The notes under the pieces were generated by a model. The model did not search any database. It was not told where the DNA came from and saw only the letters and a program-made list of their open reading frames with translations. Positions 49,799-60,969 of a stretch of DNA of 64,000 nucleotides are shown in pieces; the first letter of the stretch is position 1, and each line of letters starts with the position of its first letter. A program made the position numbers and the translations under genes. This DNA comes from Streptomyces bungoensis (GTDB lineage Bacteria > Actinomycetota > Actinomycetes > Streptomycetales > Streptomycetaceae): assembly GCF_001514215.1 (NCBI RefSeq), contig NZ_KQ948865.1, positions 1 through 64,000 of the forward strand, written 5' to 3'.

Positions 49799-51691
49799 TC
49801 AGCCGACCGCCGGCTCGGCGTCCGGCTCGGTGCGCTGGGCGAACTGGGTGCGGTGCAGCTCCGCGTACCGCCCGTCCGCCGCGAGGAGTTCGTCGTGGGT
49901 GCCGCGCTCGACGATCCGGCCGGCCTCGACCACCAGGATCTGGTCGGCGGCCCGCACGGTGGACAGCCGGTGGGCGATCACCACGGCGGTGCGCCCTTCC
50001 AGCGCCTCGGTGAGGGCTTCCTGGACGGCGGCCTCCGAGGTGTTGTCCAGGTGGGCGGTGGCCTCGTCGAGGATGACGACGCGCTGGCGGGCCAGCAGCA
50101 GCCGGGCGATGGTCATGCGCTGGCGTTCGCCGCCGGAGAGCCGGTAGCCGCGCTCGCCGACGACGGTGTCCAGCCCGTCGGGCAGCGAGCGGACGACCTC
50201 GGCGAGGCGGGCGCGGCCGAGGGCGTCCCACAGCTCCTCGTCCGTCGCCCCGGGCCGGGCCAGCAGCAGGTTGGCGCGGACCGAGTCGTGGAAGAGGTGG
50301 CCGTCCTGGGTGACCATGCCGAGGGTGGCCCGCAGGGACGCGGCGGTCGCGTCGCGGACGTCGACGCCGCCGATGCGGACCGCTCCGGCGTCGACGTCGT
50401 ACAGCCGCGGCAGCAGCTGGGCGATGGTGGACTTCCCGGCGCCGGAGGAGCCGACCAGGGCGACGGTCCGGCCGGGTTCGGCGCGGAAGGAGATGCCGTG
50501 CAGCACCTCGGTGCCGCCCCGGGTGTCGAGGGCGGCGACCTCCTCCAGGGAGGCGAGGGACACCTGGTCGGCGGCCGGGTAGGCGAAGCGGACGTCGTCG
50601 AACTCGACGGCGACCGGGCCCTCGGGCAGCGCGACGGCGTCCGGCTTCTCCTCGATGAGCGGCTTCAGGTCCAGCACCTCGAAGACCCGCTCGAAGCTGA
50701 CCAGGGCGGACATGACCTCGACCCGGGCCCCGGCGAGCGCGGTGAGCGGGGCGTAGAGCCGGGTCAGCAGCAGGGCGAGGGAGACGACCGCGCCCGCCTG
50801 CAGGGTGCCGCGCAGCGCGAACCAGCCGCCGAGGCCGTAGACGAGGGCCAGGGCGAGCGCGGAGACGAGGGTGAGGGAGGTGATGAAGACCGACTGGGCC
50901 GTCGCCGTGCGCACGCCGATGTCGCGCACCCGGCGGGCGCGGGCCGCGAACTCGGCCGACTCCTCCTCCGGGCGGCCGAACAGCTTGACCAGGGTGGCGC
51001 CGGGGGCGGAGAAGCGCTCGGTCATCCGGGTGCCCATGGCCGCGTTCAGCGCCGCCGCCTCGCGCTGCATGCGGGCCATCCGGCTGCCCATCCGGCGGGC
51101 CGGCAGCACGAACACCGGCAGCAGCAGGAGCGCGAGGAGGGTGATCTGCCAGGACAGGGTGAGCATGACGGCGAGGGTGAGCAGCAGCGTCACCAGGTTG
51201 GACACCACACCCGAGAGGGTGTTGGCGAAGGCCCGCTGGGCGCCGATCACGTCGTTGTTGAGACGGCTGACGAGCGCTCCCGTACGGGTACGTGTGAAGA
51301 ACGCGACGGGCATGCGCTGCACATGATCGAACACAGCCGTCCGCAGGTCGAGGATGAGCCCCTCCCCGAGCGTCGCCGACAGGCGGCGGCCGAGGATGCC
51401 GAGTCCCGCCTCGGCGAGGGCGACCAGCGCGATGAGCAGGGAGAGCCGGACGACCGTGCCGGAGTCGCGCCCCGCCACGATCGCGTCGACGACGTGCCCG
51501 GCGAGCACGGGGGTCGCCACGGCGAGCAGTGCGGTCACCACCCCGAGCAGGACGAAGCGGACGATGCCCGTGCGGTGCGGGCGGGCGAAGGCGGCGATGC
51601 GGCGCAGTGTGGCGCGGGCGAAGGGACGTCTTTCCGCCTGCGCGGTCATCACGCTGTGCAGCTGCGTCCATGCGGTGGTCTCCATGCTCAT
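49799..51691 (-). CDS. ABC exporter, fused TM-ATPase half-transporter
   Basis: A 630-aa half-exporter of the MsbA/MDR type: six helices (~60-330) then the ATPase with Walker A GSSGAGKST, signature LSGGERQR, Walker B VVILDEAT and the H-loop VIAHRLST. Start ATG 51691 is 9 bp from a good -10, so the transcript may be leaderless; an upstream in-frame ATG at 51784 has no RBS. It should act as a homodimer unless a partner exists elsewhere. Substrate unknown. Confidence 0.9.
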   Translation of the reverse strand: MSMETTAWTQLHSVMTAQAERRPFARATLRRIAAFARPHRTGIVRFVLLGVVTALLAVATPVLAGHVVDAIVAGRDSGTVVRLSLLIALVALAEAGLGILGRRLSATLGEGLILDLRTAVFDHVQRMPVAFFTRTRTGALVSRLNNDVIGAQRAFANTLSGVVSNLVTLLLTLAVMLTLSWQITLLALLLLPVFVLPARRMGSRMARMQREAAALNAAMGTRMTERFSAPGATLVKLFGRPEEESAEFAARARRVRDIGVRTATAQSVFITSLTLVSALALALVYGLGGWFALRGTLQAGAVVSLALLLTRLYAPLTALAGARVEVMSALVSFERVFEVLDLKPLIEEKPDAVALPEGPVAVEFDDVRFAYPAADQVSLASLEEVAALDTRGGTEVLHGISFRAEPGRTVALVGSSGAGKSTIAQLLPRLYDVDAGAVRIGGVDVRDATAASLRATLGMVTQDGHLFHDSVRANLLLARPGATDEELWDALGRARLAEVVRSLPDGLDTVVGERGYRLSGGERQRMTIARLLLARQRVVILDEATAHLDNTSEAAVQEALTEALEGRTAVVIAHRLSTVRAADQILVVEAGRIVERGTHDELLAADGRYAELHRTQFAQRTEPDAEPAVG

Positions 51692-51700
51692 GGGAGAGAC

Positions 51701-51729
51701 GGTAGAACCTCGAGCGTCGTTGAGGTCAA
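51701..51729 (-). promoter_or_regulatory. Promoter of the ABC exporter gene
   Basis: On the reverse strand TTGACC (51724-51729), 17 nt, TCTACC (51701-51706). The ATG at 51691 begins 9 bases after the -10. Confidence 0.5.
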
Positions 51730-51859
51730 TGTCCGCGTCCCGCCGACCGCTCGCCCGCGGTCCGCCCACCGGGTGCCCGCTCATCCGCTGCCCGGCCGTA
51801 AGCCGTCGTCCGCGCCCGCGCCACCCGCCGTTGGCGCGGCGCGGAGACCCTCTTGCGGT

Positions 51860-52834
51860 GTGACGGTGCTACGACTTCCCGACGTCCCCCCGGGACGCCT
51901 CCCCCGGCGCCTTCCCGTCCGCAGGGCGCTGTGCCTGGTGCCGCTGCTGCTCGTCGCCGTGGCCGCGGTGCGGCACCGCGGGGTGCTCGCCGAGGGCTTC
52001 GGCCAGCTGCGCACGGCTTCCTGGCCGTGGCTGCTGGCGGCGGCCGGCGCCACCTGCCTGACCTGGGTCGCGGCCGCGTTCACCCGGCAGGGGGCGGTGG
52101 TGCAGCCGCTGCCGAAGGGGCGGCTGCTGGCCACCCAGTTCGCGGCGGGCGCGGCCAACCACCTGCTGCCCACGGGGCTCGGCGCGAGCGCGGTGAACCT
52201 GCGCTTCATGACCGTGTGCGGGGTGCCGGCGGCCCGCTCCTCCGCCGCGCTCGCCCTGTACCTGCTCGCGGAGAGCGTGGGCCGGCTCGGTCTGCTGGCC
52301 GCGCTGCTGGCCGCCTTCCCGGACGCGCTGCGCCCCGGCACCCTGCTGCCCCCCGGGGCGTCGGTACCGCTCCTGCTGGGGGCGGGGGCGCTGCTGGCCG
52401 TGGCGGTGGCCGCGCTGGCTCTCGTACGGCGGCTGCGCACGGCCGTGCGCGGGTTCCTGCGGGACGCCCTGGACGAGGCCCGGTCGGTGCACGCGCGGCC
52501 GGCCCGGGCGCTGGCCCTGTGGGGCGGCTCGCTGGCCTTCCCGGCGCTCCAGGCGGCCGGGCTCGCGGCGGTGGGGCGGGCGCTGGAGCTGCCGGTGCCG
52601 CCCGCGCACATGGCGCTGGCGTACCTGGCGGCGACGGTGGCGGTGGCCCTGGTGCCGGCGCCGGGCGGGCTGGGGTCGGTCGAGGCGGCGCTGGTGGTGG
52701 CGCTGGTCGCGGCGGGCGGGCCGGCCGCGGTGGCCACGGCGGTGGTGCTCGCCTACCGGGTCATCACCGTGTGGGTGCCGCTGGTGCCGGGGGCGCTGAC
52801 GCTGGGGGCGCTGGTGCGGCTGAAGGTCATCTGA
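51860..52834 (+). CDS. UPF0104 / LPG-synthase TM-region family membrane protein
   Basis: A 324-aa integral membrane protein, about eight helices, with GAANHLLPTGLGASAVNLRF and LVPAPGGLGSVEAALVVALV, the conserved patches of the family that includes MprF flippase domains. GTG 51860 is the first start in a frame that continues far upstream as a shadow; RBS weak, so the exact start is uncertain. Divergent from the ABC exporter and 49 bp from the enoyl-CoA hydratase gene. Confidence 0.82.
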   Translation: MTVLRLPDVPPGRLPRRLPVRRALCLVPLLLVAVAAVRHRGVLAEGFGQLRTASWPWLLAAAGATCLTWVAAAFTRQGAVVQPLPKGRLLATQFAAGAANHLLPTGLGASAVNLRFMTVCGVPAARSSAALALYLLAESVGRLGLLAALLAAFPDALRPGTLLPPGASVPLLLGAGALLAVAVAALALVRRLRTAVRGFLRDALDEARSVHARPARALALWGGSLAFPALQAAGLAAVGRALELPVPPAHMALAYLAATVAVALVPAPGGLGSVEAALVVALVAAGGPAAVATAVVLAYRVITVWVPLVPGALTLGALVRLKVI

Positions 52835-52883
52835 GGCACAGTGGCCGTCCGAGCCGCCCGCCCCGACGTGAGGAGCACCCGCC

Positions 52884-53648
52884 GTGCCGGTCCGCGTGGA
52901 ACGCAAGGAGCACGTCTTCACCGTCGTCCTGTCCCGGCCGGAGGCCCGCAACGCGGTGGACGGCCGGACGGCCGCGGAACTCGCCGCCGCTTTCCGGGAG
53001 TTCGAGGCGGACGACGACGCGCGGGTGGCGGTGCTGTGGGGTGAGGGCGGCACGTTCTGCGCGGGCGCCGACCTGAAGGCGGCCGGCACCGGGCGCGGCA
53101 ACCGGGTCGCCGAGGACGGCGACGGGCCGATGGGGCCGACCCGGATGCGGCTGTCCAAGCCGGTGATCGCGGCCGTCGCGGGGCACGCCGTCGCGGGCGG
53201 TCTCGAACTGGCCCTGTGGTGCGACCTCCGGGTCGCCGAGGAGGACGCCGTGTTCGGGGTGTTCTGCCGCCGCTGGGGGGTGCCGCTGATCGACGGCGGT
53301 ACGGTGCGGCTGCCGCGGCTGGTCGGCACCGGCCGCGCCCTGGACATGATCCTCACCGGCCGCCCGGTGCCGGCCCCCGAGGCGTACGCGATGGGGCTGG
53401 CCGACCGCCTCGTCCCCCCGGGCGAGGCCCGCGCCGCGGCCGAGGAACTGGCGGCGGCCGTCGCCGCCTTTCCCCAGGCCTGCCTGCGCTCCGACCGCGC
53501 CTCCGTCCTGGACCAGGAGGGCCGGGACGAGGAGTCGGCCCTGCGCACGGAACTCCGGCACGGCATGGGCGTGCTGGCGCAGGGGCTGCGGGGGGCGGCG
53601 CGGTTCGCCGGGGGCGCGGGACGGCACGGGTCGTACACGGACCTGTGA
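52884..53648 (+). CDS. Enoyl-CoA hydratase/isomerase family protein
   Basis: A 254-aa crotonase-fold enzyme. Oxyanion-hole segments are GTFCAGADLKAAG (~57-69) and AVAGHAVAGGLELALWCDLR (~93-112); Asp at VAEEDAVFGVFCRR and LTGRPVPAPEAYAMGLADRL follow the family pattern. GTG 52884 follows AGGAG (52871-52875). The last ten residues (AGRHGSYTDL) are encoded by the first, diverged unit of the downstream tandem hairpin array. Substrate unknown. Confidence 0.9.
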   Translation: MPVRVERKEHVFTVVLSRPEARNAVDGRTAAELAAAFREFEADDDARVAVLWGEGGTFCAGADLKAAGTGRGNRVAEDGDGPMGPTRMRLSKPVIAAVAGHAVAGGLELALWCDLRVAEEDAVFGVFCRRWGVPLIDGGTVRLPRLVGTGRALDMILTGRPVPAPEAYAMGLADRLVPPGEARAAAEELAAAVAAFPQACLRSDRASVLDQEGRDEESALRTELRHGMGVLAQGLRGAARFAGGAGRHGSYTDL

Positions 53649-54215
53649 GGGGCGCCGCGCCGGGCTGGCCCGACCCGCCGCGAATGCCGTCCGGATGACA
53701 GCCGTCCGAGTACGGGGCGGTACGAATCGCACACGGACCTGCGAACGGCGCCGGCACCGGACGGAGTCCGGGCGCCGGGCGGACCCAACCCGCCGCGGGC
53801 CGCCAGTCCGAGCGCCGGGCGGCACGGGTCGCACACGGACCCGTGCCCGGCGCGGGCGCCTGGGCGAAGTCCGCCTGCCCGGGCGGGCCCACCCCGCCGC
53901 GGGGCGCGAGTCGGAGTGCGGGGCGGCACGGGTCGTACACGGACCCGTGCCCGGCTCGGGCACCGGGCGGAGTCCGGCCGCCGGTCGGGCCCAACCCGCC
54001 TCAGGGCGCCAGTGCGAGCGCCGGGCGGCACGGGTCGTGCCCGGCGTGGGCGCCCGGGCTGAATCGGGCCCCGGCGGACCCAACCCGCCACGGGCCGCCA
54101 GTCCGAACGCCGGGCGGCACGCGTCATACACGGACCCGTGCCGGGCGCCGGCGCCGGGTGGAGTTCGGGTCGGCCGACGGCGGAACTCGCTTCGGGTGCC
54201 GTCCGGATGGCGCCG
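53622..54215. repeat. Tandem array of ~102-bp hairpin units
   Basis: Six units with cores at 53622, 53718, 53820, 53924, 54026 and 54115, period about 102 bp. The core GGCACGGGTC-GTACACG-GACCCGTGCC is a perfect 10-bp inverted repeat in the best unit (53925-53951). Between cores lies a conserved GGAGTCCGG ... CCCAACCCGCC stretch. The unit at 54026 lacks ~12 bp of the core. Several frames stay open because the period is a multiple of three; none has convincing coding features. It fills the 736-bp space between the hydratase and the MscS gene. Confidence 0.85.
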
Positions 54216-54384
54216 GTCCGGGTGCGAACCGGCCTGCCGGATGGGGCAGGATGAGCGGTTGCGCCACCCGCCGAAGCACATCGGCGGCCGGTGCGATCGC
54301 ACATCCCGCACATCGAGCAGGTGACAACGTGACGCAACCTCACATCGGGCTCCGGGCAGCCGTACCGCACGCCGGAGGTGACCG

Positions 54385-55479
54385 GTGAACCGCGCGCTGA
54401 CCCTGGACGACCTCGTCCTCGCCGGTATCGCCCTGGCCGCGGGCCTGCTGCTCGCCTTCCTGTCGCGCATGCTGCTGCGCTGGCTGGCGGGGCACGCCAA
54501 GCGGACCCGCTGGAGCGGGGACGACGTGATCGTGGACGCGCTGCGCACCGTCGTCCCGTGGGCGGCGATCGCGGGCGGCGCCGCCGCGGCCGCGGCGCTG
54601 CTGCCGCTGACGCGGACCGTCCGGCACCACGCCGACCAGGCCCTGCAGGTCTGGCTGATCCTCGTGGTGACCCTGTCCGCGGCCCGGGTGATCGCGGGCC
54701 TGGTCCGCTCGGTCACCCAGTCGCGTTCGGGCGTGGCGGGCTCGGCCACCATCTTCGTCAACATCACCCGGGTGCTGGTGCTGGCGATCGGCTTCCTGGT
54801 GGTGTTGCAGACGCTCGGCATCTCGATCGCGCCGCTGCTCACCGCCCTGGGTGTCGGCGGTCTCGCCGTCGCGCTGGCCCTGCAGGACACGCTCGCCAAC
54901 CTCTTCGCCGGCGTCCACATCCTCGCCTCCAAGACCGTGCAGCCGGGCGACTACATCCGGCTCAGCAGCGGCGAGGAGGGCTACGTCGTGGACATCAACT
55001 GGCGCCAGACGACGGTGCGCCAGCTGTCCAACAACCTGGTGGTCGTCCCCAACGGCCAGCTCGCCAAGACCAACATGACCAACTACACGCGCCCCGAGCA
55101 GCAGCTGACGGTGCTGGTGCAGGTGGGCGTCGCCTACGACAGCGACCTGGACCACGTCGAGCGCGTGACGGCCGAGGTCGTCGCCGAGACCATGACCGAG
55201 ATCACCGGCGCCCTCCCGGACCACGAGCCCGCCATCCGCTTCCACACCTTCGGCGACTCCCGGATCGGCTTCACGGTGATCCTCGGCGTCGGCGAGTTCA
55301 GCGACCAGTACCGGGTCAAGCACGAGTTCATCAAGCGCCTGCACCGCCGCTACCGCGCGGAGGGCATCCGCATCCCGGCCCCGACCCGCACGGTCGCCCT
55401 CCAGCAGGGCACGGTGGTGATACCGCAGCAGCGCACCGGCGAGGAGATGGCGCCCGAGCCGGGTGTGACCGGCCTCTAG
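54385..55479 (+). CDS. MscS-family mechanosensitive channel
   Basis: A 364-aa membrane protein with four predicted helices, then the pore helix ALGVGGLAVALALQDTLANL (~154-173) and the MscS beta domain (VQPGDYIRL, GYVVDINWRQTTVRQL, VVVPNGQLAKTNMTNYT). GTG 54385 follows GGAGG (54374-54378). It should open under membrane tension to release solutes on osmotic down-shock. The hairpin array lies directly upstream. Confidence 0.92.
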   Translation: MNRALTLDDLVLAGIALAAGLLLAFLSRMLLRWLAGHAKRTRWSGDDVIVDALRTVVPWAAIAGGAAAAAALLPLTRTVRHHADQALQVWLILVVTLSAARVIAGLVRSVTQSRSGVAGSATIFVNITRVLVLAIGFLVVLQTLGISIAPLLTALGVGGLAVALALQDTLANLFAGVHILASKTVQPGDYIRLSSGEEGYVVDINWRQTTVRQLSNNLVVVPNGQLAKTNMTNYTRPEQQLTVLVQVGVAYDSDLDHVERVTAEVVAETMTEITGALPDHEPAIRFHTFGDSRIGFTVILGVGEFSDQYRVKHEFIKRLHRRYRAEGIRIPAPTRTVALQQGTVVIPQQRTGEEMAPEPGVTGL

Positions 55480-55548
55480 GGGCGGTCTTTCGGGGGCGCT
55501 GTCCGGACGGGCGGGTGCGGCGTCGGACGGGCTACGCTCGGAGGCGGT

Positions 55549-55977
55549 ATGACGCCGCCCGACGCAGACCCCGTCTTCACCGCCCCGACGCCCCGCGAGC
55601 TCGACGAGCGGCTGGCCGCGATCGCGCGGGAGCCGTTCCGGGCGAAGTTCCACCTGCGCGGGCCGGACCGGGCGACCGCGGAGCTGAAGGGGCCGGCGAC
55701 CATCCGGTGGCACGCCTACGACCTGGTCGCGAAGCGGCTCGCGCCGGCCGAGCCGGACAAGGACGGCCGGCAGACGCCGTACCGGGGGCATCCCGTCTTC
55801 GTGGCCCAGCACGCGACCGCCACCTGCTGCCGGGGCTGTCTGGCGCGCCGGCACGGGATCGCCAAGGGGCGCGAGCTGACCCGGGCGGAGCTCGTGTACG
55901 TGGTGGACGTGATCTGCCGGTGGATCGAGCGCGAGACGGCGGGCGGGGCCGGCGCCGGCCCCGCCCGCCGCGGCTGA
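55549..55977 (+). CDS. DUF4186 family protein
   Basis: A 142-aa cytoplasmic protein. Conserved blocks REPFRAKFHLRGPDRATAEL, THYRGHPVF-like PYRGHPVFVAQHATATCCRG with CCRGC and the HGI-KGREL tail match DUF4186. The Cys-Cys-x-x-Cys and His residues could bind a metal. ATG 55549 with GGAGGCGG before it. Its stop lies 1 bp from the end of the convergent peptidase gene. Function unknown. Confidence 0.85.
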   Translation: MTPPDADPVFTAPTPRELDERLAAIAREPFRAKFHLRGPDRATAELKGPATIRWHAYDLVAKRLAPAEPDKDGRQTPYRGHPVFVAQHATATCCRGCLARRHGIAKGRELTRAELVYVVDVICRWIERETAGGAGAGPARRG

Positions 55978-57525
55978 TCAGAGCGTCGCCGAGTTCTCGT
56001 GCCAGTGGCCGCCGCGCCTGCTGTGCGGGGCCGCGAAGGAGGTGGCGACCGGGGTGACCGTCCAGTCGGGGTGGCCGGGCATGCGCGGGGTCTTCGTGCC
56101 GTAGAGCCAGTCGCGCAGGAAGCCCGACTGGTCCTGGCCGCTGACCTCGCAGGCCACCGCGATGTAGTCGTCCGTGGACGCCGAGGCGCCCCGGAAGCGC
56201 TCCAGGAAGGTCCGCTCGACGGCGTGGAAGACGTCCTCGCCGACCAGTTGCCGGAAGGCGTACAGCACGAGGACGCCGCCCAGGTAGCGCTGGCTGTCGA
56301 AGAGGTCGGCCGCGTTCGGGGCGGCCACCGGGCCCGAGTCGTGGCGCCACTGGTCGCCGCGGGCGTAGGTGTCCTTCATGCGGGCTTCCATCGTGGTCAG
56401 GCCCAGGGAGTCGGCCCAGCCGCGCTCGTAGCGGTACAGCAGCCCGTAGAAGTCGGCGTGGCCCTCGTTCAGCCACAGGTCGGCCCAGGTGGCGGGGCTG
56501 ACGAGGTCGCCGAAGTAGGAGTGGACCAGCTCGTGCATCATGTGCGAGCCGATCTTCGGCTCCGCCTGGAGCAGGAAGTTCGGCTTGTACAAGGTGAGGG
56601 TCTGGGTCTCCAGACCGGTGAAGTCGAACGCGTTCGGGTCGTCGGAGTTGCAGGGCAGCAGGCCGTACGTCTCGAACGGGAAGGCGATGCCGAGGCGGTC
56701 CTCCAGCCAGGTCACCAGGCCCGGGGTGAGGGCGAGGGCCGGTTCGAGGGCGGTGGCGCGGGCCGCGGGGACGACGTCGCGCAGGGGCAGGCCGTGCGGG
56801 CCCTGGCGCTCCCTGACCACGTAGTCGCCGACGGTGATCTGGACGAGCTCGGTCGCGATCGGCGCCCGGGAGCGGTACGTGTACGCGGTGCGGTCGGCGT
56901 CGACGGCCTCGGTGCCGGTGAGCACGCCGTTCGCCACCGCCCGCAGGCCGTTCGGGACGGTGAGGCGGAAGCTGAAGTCCGCCTTGTCCGAGGGGTGGTC
57001 GTTGCACGGGAAGACGGTGTGCGCGGAGTTCGGCTGGGGGCAGATCGCGAACCCGTCCGGGGTGGGCACCCAGGCGGTGTGGGCGAGGGTGCGGCGCGGG
57101 TCGGCGGAGTACGCGACGCAGATCGTCGCCGCCGCGCCCGCCGGGAGCGGCGCGGCGGGGGTGATCCGCAGCTTCTCCCCCGCCTGCTCCCAGGTGGCGG
57201 TGCGGCCCGCCACGCGTATGGAGGCGATGTCCAGGCCGAGGGCGTCCAGGGAGAGGCGGCTGAGCGCACGGGTGGTGCGGACGCGCAGGGCGGCGGTGCC
57301 CGCCACCTGCTTCGCCGTCGCGTCGTAGGCCAGGTCGAGGTGGTACGCCGACACCCCGTAGCCGTCGTTGCCGAGGTCCGGGAAGACGGGGTCGCCGAGG
57401 GTCTCCGGGCCCGGTTCCCCCGGCTGCCGGGCCGTCGCCGCGCGGGCCGGGGAGCCCGCGGCCAGTGCCGCCGCCGTACCGATCAGGGCGGCCGCGGGGG
57501 CCGTCACTCTGGTGCGATATCTCAT
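55978..57525 (-). CDS. Secreted M1-family metallopeptidase
   Basis: A 515-aa zinc aminopeptidase-like enzyme with signal peptide (MRYRTRVTAPAAALIGTAAA, cleavage near ARAA). Zinc ligands are HELVH at residues 331-335 and Glu354 in NEGHADF, exactly the HEXXH-X18-E spacing. The GxMEN substrate motif is replaced by GLETQT. The ATG at 57525 begins a proper signal peptide, and the longer frame to 57621 would bury it. Divergent from isocitrate dehydrogenase. Confidence 0.9.
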   Translation of the reverse strand: MRYRTRVTAPAAALIGTAAALAAGSPARAATARQPGEPGPETLGDPVFPDLGNDGYGVSAYHLDLAYDATAKQVAGTAALRVRTTRALSRLSLDALGLDIASIRVAGRTATWEQAGEKLRITPAAPLPAGAAATICVAYSADPRRTLAHTAWVPTPDGFAICPQPNSAHTVFPCNDHPSDKADFSFRLTVPNGLRAVANGVLTGTEAVDADRTAYTYRSRAPIATELVQITVGDYVVRERQGPHGLPLRDVVPAARATALEPALALTPGLVTWLEDRLGIAFPFETYGLLPCNSDDPNAFDFTGLETQTLTLYKPNFLLQAEPKIGSHMMHELVHSYFGDLVSPATWADLWLNEGHADFYGLLYRYERGWADSLGLTTMEARMKDTYARGDQWRHDSGPVAAPNAADLFDSQRYLGGVLVLYAFRQLVGEDVFHAVERTFLERFRGASASTDDYIAVACEVSGQDQSGFLRDWLYGTKTPRMPGHPDWTVTPVATSFAAPHSRRGGHWHENSATL

Positions 57526-57570
57526 CGTCAGCTTTCGCTCGGGCGGCCGGGTGGTCTGGGTCCGGCCGCC

Positions 57571-57608
57571 GGTCGGTGGGCGATCGCCCGTGGTCGATGG
57601 GCGATCGC
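57571..57608. promoter_or_regulatory. Two direct repeats with GCGATCGC in the divergent spacer
   Basis: GGTCGGTGGGCGATCGC (57571-57587) recurs as GGTCGATGGGCGATCGC (57592-57608), 21 bp apart, two helical turns. Each ends in the palindrome GCGATCGC. Looks like a paired regulator site upstream of the peptidase gene. Confidence 0.5.
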
Positions 57609-57743
57609 TTGTCATGACCACAAGATCCGGCGTGCGGTTGCGGCGGCGCGGCGCGTTTTCGAGCCAGGACCCCTGTCGAGCCGACCCCGATCACGAGATA
57701 TCTTGATGTCGAGCAATGTTGCAGACGTGGAGCGGAGCACCCG

Positions 57744-59963
<2,220 letters not shown>

Positions 59964-59995
59964 TACCGGCGGCGGCCGAGCCGTCGTCACCGCTC

Positions 59996-60028
59996 ACCGC
60001 CCCGGCCGGAGCCCCCGGCCGGGGCGGT
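59996..60028 (+). terminator. Terminator after isocitrate dehydrogenase
   Basis: Perfect 14-bp stem (59996-60009 with 60015-60028) and a 5-nt loop, 33 bp after the stop. Confidence 0.75.
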
Positions 60029-60040
60029 CGCGTTCCCCCG

Positions 60041-60071
60041 TTGTCAGTCGTTGTCAGTGGTGTGTGACACC
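60041..60071. promoter_or_regulatory. Direct and inverted repeats before the N-formylglutamate amidohydrolase gene
   Basis: TTGTCAGT occurs at 60041-60048 and 60051-60058, then GGTGT-GTG-ACACC at 60059-60071. Possible operator cluster, regulator unknown. Confidence 0.35.
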
Positions 60072-60122
60072 TTGATCTTCTTGATCCCCGTCCACGCCGC
60101 CGACGACCTCCGGGAGCCGCCC

Positions 60123-60902
60123 ATGCCTTCCTTCGAACTCCTGCCCGGTTCCGCCGACTCCCCCGTGCTGCTGCACGTGCCGCACTCCGCGCGGGCGATC
60201 CCCGGTGACGTGCGGGAAGGGATCGTGCTGGACGACGCGGCGCTCGGGCGGGAGCTGGACCACATCACCGACGCGCACACGGACGGCATCGCCGAGCGGG
60301 CCGCGGAGCTGGCCGGGGTGCGGCCCTGGCGGTTCGTCAACCGGCTGTCGCGGCTGGTGGTGGATCCGGAGCGGTTCCCGGACGAGCGGGAGGAGATGCT
60401 CGCCGTCGGGATGGGCGCCGTCTACACGCGGACCACGCACCGGGGCGCGCTGCGGGCCCCGGACACCGACCCCGGGCCGCTGGTCGAGCGGTACTTCCGG
60501 CCGTACGCGCAGGCCATGAGCGACGCGGTGGCGGAGCGGCTCGCCGCGACCGGGCGGGCGGTCGTGATCGACGTCCACTCCTATCCGGCGAAGGCGCTTC
60601 CCTACGAGCTGCACGGCGCGGGACCGCGGCCGCCGGTGTGCCTCGGCACGGACGCCTTCCACACACCGCCGGAGCTGGCCGAGGCCGCGCGGTCGGCGTT
60701 CGCCGGGTGCGGGGAGACGGGGCTGGACAGTCCGTTCAGCGGGACGTACGTGCCGCTGGAGTACTACGGCACGGACGCCCGGGTCACCGCGCTGATGGTG
60801 GAGATACGCCGGGACACCTACATGACCGAGCCCGGCGGTCCGGCCGGGCCGGGCCTGGAGCGGCTCGCCCGCGCCCTGGCCGCGCTCGTGGACGCCCTCT
60901 GA
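60123..60902 (+). CDS. N-formylglutamate amidohydrolase family protein
   Basis: A 259-aa hydrolase of the HutG-type N-formylglutamate deformylase fold. Conserved blocks VLLHVPHSARAIP, RELDHITDAHTDG, FVNRLSRLVVDPERFPDERE, VVIDVHSYPAK and TALMVEIRRDTYM carry the likely metal-binding His, Asp and Glu residues. ATG 60123 follows GGGAG; the longer frame to 60051 has no RBS. No histidine-degradation genes adjoin it, so the real substrate may differ. Confidence 0.87.
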   Translation: MPSFELLPGSADSPVLLHVPHSARAIPGDVREGIVLDDAALGRELDHITDAHTDGIAERAAELAGVRPWRFVNRLSRLVVDPERFPDEREEMLAVGMGAVYTRTTHRGALRAPDTDPGPLVERYFRPYAQAMSDAVAERLAATGRAVVIDVHSYPAKALPYELHGAGPRPPVCLGTDAFHTPPELAEAARSAFAGCGETGLDSPFSGTYVPLEYYGTDARVTALMVEIRRDTYMTEPGGPAGPGLERLARALAALVDAL

Positions 60903-60969
60903 GCCTCAGAGCCTCCGGCTGGAGCACTCCGGCAGGACAGCGGCGCCGGGTCGGACAAAAGTTGATGAC

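Noticed and set aside
53622..54215. CRISPR array
   Set aside because: Units are about 102 bp with conserved spacer parts, not short repeats with unique spacers. No cas genes are present.
53695..54324. Forward frames of about 180-210 codons inside the hairpin array
   Set aside because: They stay open because the repeat period is a multiple of three and the DNA is GC-rich. There is no RBS, composition is Arg/Pro/Gly-rich, and other frames are equally open.
51869..54932. Two very long reverse-strand frames (over 700 codons each) across the UPF0104, hydratase and array region
   Set aside because: They run antisense to well-supported genes and have shadow-type composition.
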